Below are positions 1-7,486 of a stretch of DNA of 64,000 nucleotides, in pieces (position 1 is the first letter of the stretch; the number at the start of each line of letters is the position of its first letter). The notes under the pieces were generated by a model, which did not search any database, had not been told where the DNA came from, and saw only the letters and a list, made by a program, of their open reading frames with translations. The DNA is from Metridium senile (taxonomy: Eukaryota; Cnidaria; Anthozoa; Actiniaria; Metridiidae). The stretch spans positions 62,001-126,000 of the forward strand of contig OX459104.1 of assembly GCA_949775045.1 (NCBI GenBank), in the 5' to 3' direction. The position numbers were made by a program, and so were the translations under genes.

Positions 1-104
1 GATACACATCGGATTATTATTATTTTTTTCTTGGGATTCTGGCCGTTTTTTAATTTCAAAACTTGACGCAGTCACTCACTGATTTATTCACTTAATACCT
101 ACAT

Positions 105-190
105 TTTTGCGCACACACAAAAATCCCTTCAGGAGATATCCCTAATAGGAAGGGCTGGTTCGATTCCGGCTGGGGATCTTGTGCGCAAAA
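105..190. repeat. Perfect 11-bp inverted repeat bracketing a tRNA-like element
   Basis: The left arm TTTTGCGCACA (105-115) and right arm TGTGCGCAAAA (180-190) are exact reverse complements. A second inner pairing, ATCCC (123-127) with GGGAT (173-177), lies inside, so the 86 bp could fold into a long interrupted hairpin. The enclosed sequence contains a B-box-like T arm. The arrangement could be a small terminal-inverted-repeat element, a hairpin RNA or chance symmetry. No flanking target-site duplication was obvious. The arms are seen directly; any function is unknown. Confidence 0.6.
123..177 (+). pseudogene. tRNA-like relic with intact T arm and B box (SINE head or truncated tRNA)
   Basis: Bases 157-167 read GGTTCGATTCC, an exact match to the RNA polymerase III B-box consensus. 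They form a T arm with stem GCTGG (154-158) and CCGGC (166-170), one G-T wobble, and a 7-base loop TTCGATT. An acceptor-like stem pairs ATCCCT (123-128) with GGGGAT (172-177), again with one wobble. Only 24 bases lie between the 5' acceptor strand and the T stem, against about 40 in a normal tRNA, so there is no room for both a D arm and an anticodon arm. No CCA tail, A box or anticodon can be assigned. It is most likely a deleted tRNA copy or a piece of a tRNA-derived SINE. A chance B box in AT-rich DNA is possible, but the paired arms make that less likely. Confidence 0.35.
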
Positions 191-480
191 CACTAACAAA
201 AAATCATTACCACCACAACATAAAAAAGAAAATATGACTAAGAATACATCGTGTGGAAGCATGATATCTCTTAATAAAATGTAACAATTATTACTAGTTT
301 GCATGTATCTTCATTTGTGATCCGCGGAGGGGACATTTCCCGTTCATTATAATGTGAATATCTTGATGATGAAAACGTTTTTTTAATGCAAACTTAACAG
401 TAATTTAACAGCATAGTGTTAATAGTTTTACGCCAATCGCAAGAGTTTTTAACGTTTTTTCAATACACTTTCAAAAAGTA
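191..480. other. Unique AT-rich DNA, no gene seen
   Basis: This stretch has no supported coding region, RNA gene or mobile element. It contains a CCGCGG site and the short dyad-like sequence GGGGACATTTCCC near 328-340. It also has an AATAAA at 273-278, a hexamer common in AT-rich sequence, and a small hairpin-like ACTTT/AAAGT pair near 469-481. A 70-codon open frame on the minus strand runs across the tRNA-like element but shows no recognisable domain. Confidence 0.6.
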
Positions 481-528
481 CGAACATGGGACTCCGGCCT
501 GTGACTTTTCTCGAAAACTCGCGCGGTG

Positions 529-578
529 TCGAAGAGGGTAGTTATTTTTTTTTTGACAAAAAATACAACCTTCTTCGA
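529..578. repeat. Imperfect inverted repeat / hairpin (arms about 21 bp)
   Basis: The left arm 529-550 begins TCGAAGAGGGTAG and runs into a T tract. The right arm 558-578 ends ACCTTCTTCGA after an A tract. They are reverse complements apart from one G-T wobble, one mismatch and a one-base bulge, with a loop of about 7 bases (551-557). It could form a DNA cruciform or an RNA stem-loop. Part of the pairing is low-complexity A/T, which lowers its significance. Confidence 0.5.
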
Positions 579-676
579 TTTCTTTTCGCGTGCAATCCCG
601 CACGGCAAACCAACCCCACAGGAAGCCCAACCGCGCGCTCAAATGATAACAAAATATATATTTTTTTAATTATATA

Positions 677-697
677 GGTGCTCGGTGCTCGGTGCGC
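677..697 (+). repeat. Three tandem copies of a 7-bp unit
   Basis: GGTGCTC, GGTGCTC and GGTGCGC follow one another exactly at 677-683, 684-690 and 691-697, just after an AT-rich TATA-like stretch (about 655-676). This is a microsatellite-scale repeat with no known function. Confidence 0.8.
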
Positions 698-790
698 GTT
701 AAAAAAAATTTGAATGGATCTATATTCAAAAAAAAATTCCTCAGCTAGTTGGGCTGCCTGTGTCTTTGACCAGCGGTAATCTCAATATCA

Positions 791-802
791 AATATGGCCG
801 CC
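791..802 (+). promoter_or_regulatory. YY1-like motif (AATATGGCCGCC)
   Basis: AATATGGCCGCC matches the metazoan YY1 consensus AAnATGGCnGCC. Such sites often lie just downstream of transcription starts. It sits at the end of the CpG-richer patch and is followed by CCTCGCGACGG. The ATG inside it opens only seven codons before TAG, so it is not a coding start. This is a sequence match only: one such match in 4 kb of unique DNA is suggestive, and it would mean nothing in an organism without YY1. Confidence 0.25.
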
Positions 803-830
803 CCTCGCGACGGTTAGTGTTGTGTTTTTA

Positions 831-1134
831 AAATTACTCAGCGCAAAAAGAAATAGGATATTATGAACACCTGGATTGACACGTATCCTCCCTGATTAAA
901 GTCTACTTGAAGGAATTCACGAATACCGGTAAGAGTGGAGGAGTGTAAGAGAAGAGATATGGAAAACAAGGTCATAATTGATAAATTTATCTCATATTTA
1001 TATAAACTATATATAAATTATATGTAAATTAATTCTGAAAATCCCTAATTAATAAACTATATTGTATTGTACACGACACCTCTAATATTGCTAGCGCTTG
1101 TTATACGACTTTATAATACTGATTGGTTCATTGA
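831..1134. other. Unique, strongly AT-rich DNA, no gene seen
   Basis: The stretch includes a very AT-rich run at about 978-1070 (ATATATAAATTATATG and similar) and AATAAA at 1051-1056. Near 926-932 it has the splice-donor-like CCGGTAAGA. No open frame of useful length and no RNA gene are visible. The right end merges into TGAC repeats that start the 478-bp array. Confidence 0.6.
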
Positions 1135-2950
1135 CTGACTGACTGACTGACTGACTGAACGCACGCACGCTTGTAATTATAACAGCTATTCTGTTTTTCA
1201 AATGTCAATGACTGACTATAGTTTTTTTACATGCACCGGCCCGTGCTTGCTTGCTAGCTAGCTACAATAATACTGACAATAATTCAATATACTTAATTGA
1301 TCATATAATCATCAAGAAAACACAAGATCTGTATGATCATTGATATCCCCTCCAGGGGCGATTAGAAATTGTGTTTCCTTAAATTGGTAGACCTCTCTTT
1401 TAAATTTGTTTTGCTGATCAATGATTAGGATTATGATGACTGTCATGCATTATTATAAGCAGACTGTCAAACAGCTAGCCTTATATATGTATACCGTCAC
1501 TGGCTGTAACTGGGTTGGGGGTGTACCTTGGTGCTAAACTGGGCAAACGACCCTGCAGATAGAGTGCTAGCTGCTGCTCTTATGTAGTCTACCGTACGTC
1601 CACAAATAATTTCTGACTGACTGACTGACTGACTGAACGCACGCACGCTTGTAATTATAACAGCTATTCTCTTTTTCAAATGTCAATGACTGACTATAGT
1701 TTTTTTACATGCACCGGCCCGTGCTTGCTTGCTAGCTAGCTACAATAATACTGACAATAATTCAATATACTTAATTGATCATATAATCATCAAGAAAACA
1801 CAAGATCTGTATGATCATTGATATCCCCTCCAGGGGCGATTAGAAATTGTGTTTCCTTAAATTGGTAGACCTCTCTTTTAAATTTGTTTTGCTGATCAAT
1901 GATTAGGATTATGATGACTGTCATGCATTATTATAAGCAGACTGTCAAACAGCTAGCCTTATATATGTATACCGTCACTGGCTGTAACTGGGTTGGGGGT
2001 GTACCTTGGTGCTAAACTGGGCAAACGACCCTGCAGATAGAGTGCTAGCTGCTGCTCTTATGTAGTCTACCGTACGTCCACAAATAATTTCTGACTGACT
2101 GACTGACTGACTGAACGCACGCACGCTTGTAATTATAACAGCTATTCTGTTTTTCAAATGTCAATGACTGACTATAGTTTTTTTACATGCACCGGCCCGT
2201 GCTTGCTTGCTAGCTAGCTACAATAATACTGACAATAATTCAATATACTTAATTGATCATATAATCATCAAGAAAACACAAGATCTGTATGATCATTGAT
2301 ATCCCCTCCAGGGGCGATTAGAAATTGTGTTTCCTTAAATTGGTAGACCTCTCTTTTAAATTTGTTTTGCTGATCAATGATTAGGATTATGATGACTGTC
2401 ATGCATTATTATAAGCAGACTGTCAAACAGCTAGCCTTATATATGTATACCGTCACTGGCTGTAACTGGGTTGGGGGTGTACCTTGGTGCTAAACTGGGC
2501 AAACGACCCTGCAGATAGAGTGCTAGCTGCTGCTCTTATGTAGTCTACCGTACGTCCACAAATAATTTCTGACTGACTGACTGACTGACTGAACGCACGC
2601 ACGCTTGTAATTATAACAGCTATTCTGTTTTTCAAATGTCAATGACTGACTATAGTTTTTTTACATGCACCGGCCCGTGCTTGCTTGCTAGCTAGCTACA
2701 ATAATACTGACAATAATTCAATATACTTAATTGATCATATAATCATCAAGAAAACACAAGATCTGTATGATCATTGATATCCCCTCCAGGGGCGATTAGA
2801 AATTGTGTTTCCTTAAATTGGTAGACCTCTCTTTTAAATTTGTTTTGCTGATCAATGATTAGGATTATGATGACTGTCATGCATTATTATAAGCAGACTG
2901 TCAAACAGCTAGCCTTATATATGTATACCGTCACTGGCTGTAACTGGGTT
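1135..2950 (+). repeat. 478-bp tandem repeat: three full copies plus a partial fourth
   Basis: Landmark positions (GAACGCACGC at 1157, 1635, 2113 and 2591) are exactly 478 bp apart. Copies can be set at 1135-1612, 1613-2090, 2091-2568 and 2569-2950 (partial). The only difference I found is one G-to-C change at 1671 in copy 2. Each unit starts with a (GACT)n run and three GCAC-like units. It then contains a long AT-rich segment, a CTAGCTAGCTA run, a CCCC-TCCA-GGGG hairpin (1347-1358 in copy 1) and ATGAC-T-GTCAT. The 60-codon minus-strand frames recurring every 478 bp encode Ser-Gln-Ser-Val from the TGAC run and are not genes. Near identity implies recent amplification or homogenisation. Confidence 0.95.
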
Positions 2951-3055
2951 CCAAGGGTGTGTAAGCTTAAGCGTTAAACTGGGCCAAGAGCCCTGCCGAT
3001 AGAGTGAGCACTGCACTTGGGTGCTAGCTTCATTGTAGTCTACAAAAATAATTGC
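2951..3055 (+). repeat. Diverged terminal part of the last 478-bp copy
   Basis: The fourth copy matches the others up to 2950 and then switches abruptly to a related but heavily diverged version. It shares phrases such as AAACTGGG, CCCTGC, GATAGAGTG, GTAGTCTAC and AATAATT with 1511-1612, with substitutions and small indels between them. This resembles an old edge copy left un-homogenised beside a recently expanded array. The sharp transition suggests the end point of a recombination or gene-conversion tract. Confidence 0.75.
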
Positions 3056-3080
3056 TGACTGACTGACTGACTGACTGACT

Positions 3081-3120
<40 letters not shown>

Positions 3121-3149
3121 TCAGGACTGACTGACTGACTGATTGACTG
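3056..3149 (+). repeat. (TGAC)n microsatellite
   Basis: TGAC units run from 3056 to 3149 with three short interruptions (CAGA near 3102, TTCAGG near 3120 and ATTG near 3142). The same tetranucleotide opens each 478-bp unit, so this run lies where the next unit would begin. The open minus-strand frame 3030-3224 over it is a Ser-Gln-Ser-Val translation of the repeat and is not a gene. Confidence 0.95.
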
Positions 3150-3595
3150 TGTGGCTATAAACTGTGGGACGATTGTTTTTGTTAGTGAGTCATTTTTTGT
3201 TTGTTCTTGCCTATAAGGTATCAAAGGATTAACTCAGTTTCTTCTTTTTTTAGGTACTTATTTGAAGATCAGTAATCAAGACTAGACCCTTTCATTATTG
3301 GACTTGATAGAAAATGATATATATAAGGCCTGAAGTCAGTGTTGTGGTGGTTATATCATTTTGTTAGTGTTTTGCACACAAGATTGCCAGCTAGAATTGA
3401 AACGTTTATGACTTCCTGAATGGAGTTTTGTTTGTGGTTGTGTAAATAAGTAAGTAAGTGCGTGAGTCAAGTTTTGTAAAGAAAAACTTATCCAATTAAT
3501 GTGTATCAATTTAAAAAGGATAAATAAATTTTGTGTGAGATGATTTGCGCGTGTTTTCTCTTTAATAGCTATTTTAAATCCATAAAAAATAGCCA
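3150..3595. other. Unique DNA with splice-acceptor-like and poly(A)-signal-like sites
   Basis: No coding region is supported. Positions 3235-3253 form a pyrimidine-rich tract ending in TAG, with a TTAAC branch-like sequence about 23 bases upstream, which resembles a 3' splice site. AATAAA at 3523-3528 is followed closely by TTTTGTGTG, which resembles a polyadenylation signal with a GU-rich downstream element. ATGATATATATAA (3314-3326) and TTATATCAT (3351-3359) form an interrupted inverted repeat. A short AAGT run lies near 3447-3459. These motifs are individually common. The 95-codon minus-strand frame (3351-3638) has no recognisable domain. Confidence 0.45.
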
Positions 3596-3762
3596 ACTTT
3601 TTTTCTTTTGTCTTCAATTCCCTCTGTCTTTCTACCAATTATCTTTCTTTTGTTTCAATTCTTTCTCTCTTTCAATCAACTCTTTCTTTTGTCTTCAATT
3701 TCTTCTCTCTTCTATCAACTCTCCTTCGTTACTTTTAAGTTTGTTTTCCCTTTCAACAAACT
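3596..3762 (+). repeat. Degenerate 39-45 bp pyrimidine-rich tandem repeat, about four units
   Basis: Units at about 3596-3640, 3641-3681, 3682-3720 and 3721-3762 share the order CTTTCTTTTG-TCTTCAATT, then a CT-rich run, then ATCAACT. The first and last are the most diverged. The strand is strongly pyrimidine-biased. The open plus-strand frames across it (3531-3839, 102 codons; 3608-3835, 75 codons) are Phe/Leu/Ser-rich low-complexity translations and are not convincing genes. The unit length is close to that of the large satellite, but the sequence is unrelated. Confidence 0.65.
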
Positions 3763-4045
3763 GTTCTCGTACTGTTTCGCCATTCATCTTCCACTGCATG
3801 GTTGTAAAAATACATTGTTGCCGAAAGCTAGATAACTAGTTGTAAAAGGTCCTTTTGCAGAGCATCAGTTTTCGTGATAGTTCTCTCGCCAACAACTAGT
3901 TTATTAAACACTATACTGTCAACATACATGCTTTTTCAGAATAATGCACTACAATATTAATTAGAAAGGGTTTTTTTCTCATTTGTTTTTTTCTCTTTTT
4001 ATTTGCAAAGGAGATTTTTGATTAATCCAAATTTTGGGATTGACA
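3763..4045. other. Unique DNA between the CT-rich repeat and the telomere block
   Basis: No gene is visible. The stretch contains the 3834-3901 inverted repeat and T-rich runs at about 3969-4003. It ends directly at the CCCTAA block. Confidence 0.6.
3834..3901. repeat. 10-bp perfect inverted repeat with a 48-bp spacer
   Basis: AACTAGTTGT (3834-3843) and ACAACTAGTT (3892-3901) are exact reverse complements. Immediately inside the left arm lies a second small palindrome, AAAAGG-T-CCTTTT (3844-3856). The 68-bp unit could be a small foldback or miniature element remnant, or chance symmetry. No target-site duplication was evident. Confidence 0.5.
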
Positions 4046-4082
4046 CCCTAACCCTAACCCTAACCCTAACCCTAACCCTTAA
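4046..4082 (-). repeat. Interstitial telomeric sequence (five TTAGGG units, minus strand)
   Basis: The plus strand carries five perfect CCCTAA units (4046-4075) followed by a degenerate CCCTTAA (4076-4082). TTAGGG is the telomerase-specified repeat of vertebrates, many invertebrates, many fungi and some protists. The block is internal, with 4 kb of unrelated DNA to the left and the satellite 240 bp to the right. The CCCTAA orientation is that expected at a left chromosome end, so it could mark a former terminus, a subterminal insertion, or telomerase-mediated repair of a break. Confidence 0.95.
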
Positions 4083-4319
4083 GAACACTGTGAAGGCTGG
4101 TAGAGTTTTTGAAACACAAATCGAAGGGAGTTGTTGTTATGAGCTTATGAAGAGGACTTGAATGCTTCGTTTGTTCGGCTAAACTCCGTCTGGCGAGCCA
4201 CGAGGCGACAGTTATGGTATTAAAGATACACAAATAATTTCTGGCGATATGAATGTTCAAAGAAGAGAAGTTAAAACGTCTATAGCTGATGATATTGTCA
4301 ATAACAGCGAGAGCGCTAG
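4083..4319. other. Unique junction segment between telomere block and satellite
   Basis: About 240 bp of non-repetitive sequence of moderate GC separates the CCCTAA block from the satellite. A 62-codon minus-strand frame (4072-4260) begins in the spacer and ends within the telomere repeat. It has no recognisable domain and is probably chance. No transposon end or target-site duplication was recognised. The satellite begins abruptly after the sequence GAGCGCTAGATA. Confidence 0.65.
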
Positions 4320-5679
4320 ATATTTGTAACCCAGTAATTACTGTGATTGTAAATGGATAATTTTTGTAACCCAGTAATTACTGTGATTGTAAACGGATGA
4401 TATTTGTAACCCAGTAATTACTGTGATTGTAAACGGATGAGTTTTGTAACCCAGTAGTTACTGTGATTGTAAATGGATGATTTTTTGTAAACCAGTAGTT
4501 ACTGTGATTGTAAATGAATGATTTTTGTAACCCAGTAGTTACTGTGATTGTAAATGAATGATTTTTGTAACCCAGTAGTTACTGTGATTGTATACGGACG
4601 GGTTTTGTAACCCAGTAGTTACTGTGATTGTAAATGAATGATTTTTGTAACCCAGTAGTTACTGTGATTGTATACGGACGAGTTTTGTAATCCAGTAGTT
4701 ACTGTGATTGTAAATGAATGATTTTTGTAACCCAGTACTTACTGTGATTGAAAATGGATGATTTTTTGTAACCCAGTAGTTACTGTGATTGTAAACGGGC
4801 GAGGTTTGTAACCCAGTAGTTACTGTGATTGTAAATGAATGATTTTTGTAACTTAGTACTTACTGTGATTTTAAATGAATGATTTTTGTAACCCAGTACT
4901 TACTGTGATTGTAAATGGATGATTCTTTGTAACCCAGTAGTTACTGTGATTGTAAATGGATGATTTTTGTAACCCAGTAATTATTGTGATTGTAAATGGA
5001 TAATTTTTTGTAAACCAGTAGTTACTGTGATTGTAAACGGGCAAGTTTTGTAACCCAGTAGTTACTGTGATTGTAAATTAATAATTTTTGTAACCCAGTA
5101 GTTACTGTGATTGTAAACGGACGATTTTTTTAACCCAGTAGTTACTGTGATTGTATACGGACGAGTTTTGTAACCCAGTAGTTACTGTGATTGTAAATGA
5201 ATGATTTTTGTAACCCAGTAATTACTGCGATTGTAAATTGATGATTTTTTGTAACCCAGTAGTTACTGTGATTGTAAACGGGCGAGTTTTGTAGCCCAGT
5301 AGTTACTGTGATTGTAAACGTATGATTTTTGTAACCCAGTAGTTACTGTGATTGTATACGGACGAGTTGTGTAACCCAGTAGTTACTGTGATTGTAAATG
5401 AATGATTTTTGTAACCCAGTAGTTACTGTGATTGTATACGGACGAGTTCTGTAACCCAGTAGTTACTGTGATTGTAAATGAATGATTTTTGTAACCCAGT
5501 AGTTACTGTGATTGTAAATGGATGATTTTTGTAAGCCAGTAGTTACTGTTATTGTAAATGGATGATTTTTGTAACCCAGTAATTTCTGTGCTTGTAAATG
5601 GATAATTTTTTGTAAACCAGTAATTATTGTGATTGTAAATGGATAATGTTTTGTAAACCAGTAGTTACTGTGATTGTAA

Positions 5680-6963
5680 ACCGACGAATTTTGTAACCCA
5701 GTAGTTACTGTGATTGTAAATTAATGATTTTTGTAATACGGTAGTTACTGTGATTGTAAACGGATGATTTTTGTAACCCAGTAGTTACTGTGATTGTAAA
5801 TGGATGATTTTTGTAACTCAGTAGTTACTGTGATTGTAAATGAATGATTTTTGTAACCCAGTAGTTACTGTGATTATAAACGGATGATTTTTGTAACCCA
5901 GTAGTTACTGTGATTGTAAACGGATGATTTTTGTAACCCAGTAGTTATTGTGATTGTAAATTGATAATTGTTTGTAACCCATTAGTTACTGTGATTGTAA
6001 ACGGATGATTTTTTTAACCCAGTAGTTACTGTGATTGTATACGGACGAGTTTTGTAACCCAGTAGTTACTGTGATTGTAAATGAATGATTTTTGTAACCC
6101 AGTCATTACTGTGATTGTAATTGGATGATTTTTTGTAACCCAGTAGTTACTGTGATTGTAAACGGGCGAGTTTTGTAACCCAGTAGTTACTGTGATTGTA
6201 AATGAATGATTTTTGTAACCCAGTAGTTACTGTGATTGTATACGGACGAGTTGTGTAACCCAGTAGTTACTGTGATTGTAAATGAATGATTTTTGTAACC
6301 CAGTAGTTACTGTGATTGTAAACCGACGAATTTTGTAACCCAGTAGTTACTGTGATTGTAAATTAATGATTTTTGTAATACGGTAGTTACTGTGATTGTA
6401 AACGGATGATTTTTGTAACCCAGTAGTTACTGTGATTGTAAATGGATGATTTTTGTAACTCAGTAGTTACTGTGATTGTAAATGAATGATTTTTGTAACC
6501 CAGTAGTTACTGTGATTATAAACGGATGATTTTTGTAACCCAGTAGTTACTGTGATTGTAAACGGATGATTTTTGTAACCCAGTAGTTATTGTGATTGTA
6601 AATTGATAATTGTTTGTAACCCAGTAGTTACTGTGATTGTAAACGGATGATTTTTTTAACCCAGTAGTTACTGTGATTGTATACGGACGAGTTTTGTAAC
6701 CCAGTAGTTACTGTGATTGTAAATGAATGATTTTTGTAACCCAGTAATTACTGTGATTGTAATTGGATGATTTTTTGTAACCCAGTAGTTACTGTGATTG
6801 TAAACGGGCGAGTTTTGTAACCCAGTAGTTACTGTGATTGTAAATGAATGATTTTTGTAACCCAGTAGTTACTGTGATTGTATACGGACGAGTTGTGTAA
6901 CCCAGTAGTTACTGTGATTGTAAATGAATGATTTTTGTAACCCAGTAGTTACTGTGATTGTAT
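5680..6963 (+). repeat. Tandem duplication, period 642 bp (16 monomers)
   Basis: The diagnostic variants CCGACGAATT (5681 and 6323), TTGATAATTG (5961 and 6603) and CGGACGAGTTGTG (6243 and 6885) are each 642 bp apart. The units run approximately 5680-6321 and 6322-6963. They differ at a few bases, for example CCCATTAG near 5990 against CCCAGTAG in the second copy. Boundaries are approximate because all flanks are the same satellite. Confidence 0.8.
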
Positions 6964-7085
6964 ACGGACGAGTTCTGTAACCCAGTAGTTACTGTGATTG
7001 TAAATTAATGATTTTTGTAACACGGTAGTTACTGTGATTGTAAACGGATGATTTTTGTAACCCAGTAGTTACTGTGATTGTAAAC

Positions 7086-7486
7086 GGGCGAGTTTTGTAG
7101 CCCAGTAGTTACTGTGATTGTAAACGTATGATTTTTGTAACCCAGTAGTTACTGTGATTGTATACGGACGAGTTGTGTAACCCAGTAGTTACTGTGATTG
7201 TAAATGAATGATTTTTGTAACCCAGTAGTTACTGTGATTGTATACGGACGAGTTCTGTAACCCAGTAGTTACTGTGATTGTAAATGAATGATTTTTGTAA
7301 CCCAGTAGTTACTGTGATTGTAAATGGATGATTTTTGTAAGCCAGTAGTTACTGTTATTGTAAATGGATGATTTTTGTAACCCAGTAATTTCTGTGCTTG
7401 TAAATGGATAATTTTTTGTAAACCAGTAATTATTGTGATTGTAAATGGATAATGTTTTGTAAACCAGTAGTTACTGTGATTGTAAA
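7086..7486 (+). repeat. Dispersed copy of 5280-5680 (offset 1806 bp)
   Basis: The rare phrase GGGCGAGTTTTGTAGCCC occurs at 5280 and 7086. It is followed in both places by the same order of about ten monomer variants, including GTAAGCC, CTGTTATTG and the CTGTGCTTG form. The two copies diverge at about 5680 and 7486. This is a segmental copy inside the edge zone, separate from the 642-bp tandem pair. Confidence 0.75.

Larger units (their letters stand above)
480..830. other. CpG-richer patch, possibly regulatory
   Basis: Between about 515 and 640, around 677-698, and again near 797-812 the sequence has clustered CpGs (for example CTCGCGCGG, TTCGCGTGC, CCGCGCGC, CCTCGCGACGG). They stand out against AT-rich, CpG-poor flanks. 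Overlapping open frames of about 60 codons on both strands (460-642 minus, 486-677 plus) are short, lack recognisable domains and are most likely chance frames in this higher-GC patch. The CpG clustering with the YY1-like motif at 791-802 makes a promoter a possible reading, but no direct evidence of transcription can be seen. Confidence 0.35.

Noticed and set aside
92..304. 70-codon minus-strand open frame
   Set aside because: It crosses the tRNA-like element and inverted repeat, has no recognisable domain and is short enough to arise by chance.
328..340. NF-kappaB-like site GGGGACATTTCCC
   Set aside because: The half-sites are one base too far apart for the usual 10-bp consensus, and there is no supporting promoter context.
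1497..2635. Three 60-codon minus-strand open frames (1497-1679, 1975-2157, 2453-2635)
   Set aside because: They are copies of one frame carried by the 478-bp repeat, with a Ser-Gln-Ser-Val run translated from TGAC. They have no domain and their spacing equals the repeat period.
3030..3224. 64-codon minus-strand open frame
   Set aside because: It is a translation of the (TGAC)n microsatellite with no independent coding signal.
3596..3762. Possible ancestor of the large satellite because the unit is also about 40 bp
   Set aside because: The sequences share no alignable core; only the period is similar.
3531..3839. 102-codon Phe/Leu/Ser-rich open frame, resembling a membrane protein
   Set aside because: It follows from the pyrimidine-rich 40-bp degenerate repeat. 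An overlapping second frame is also open, and hydrophobic composition is expected from CT-rich DNA.
4186..4215. A-box-like sequence (TGGCGAGCCACGAGG) hinting at a second tRNA or SINE
   Set aside because: No B box, T arm or acceptor pairing is found nearby on either strand.
4072..4260. 62-codon minus-strand open frame
   Set aside because: It ends inside the telomere repeat and has no recognisable domain. It is probably chance in a moderate-GC spacer.
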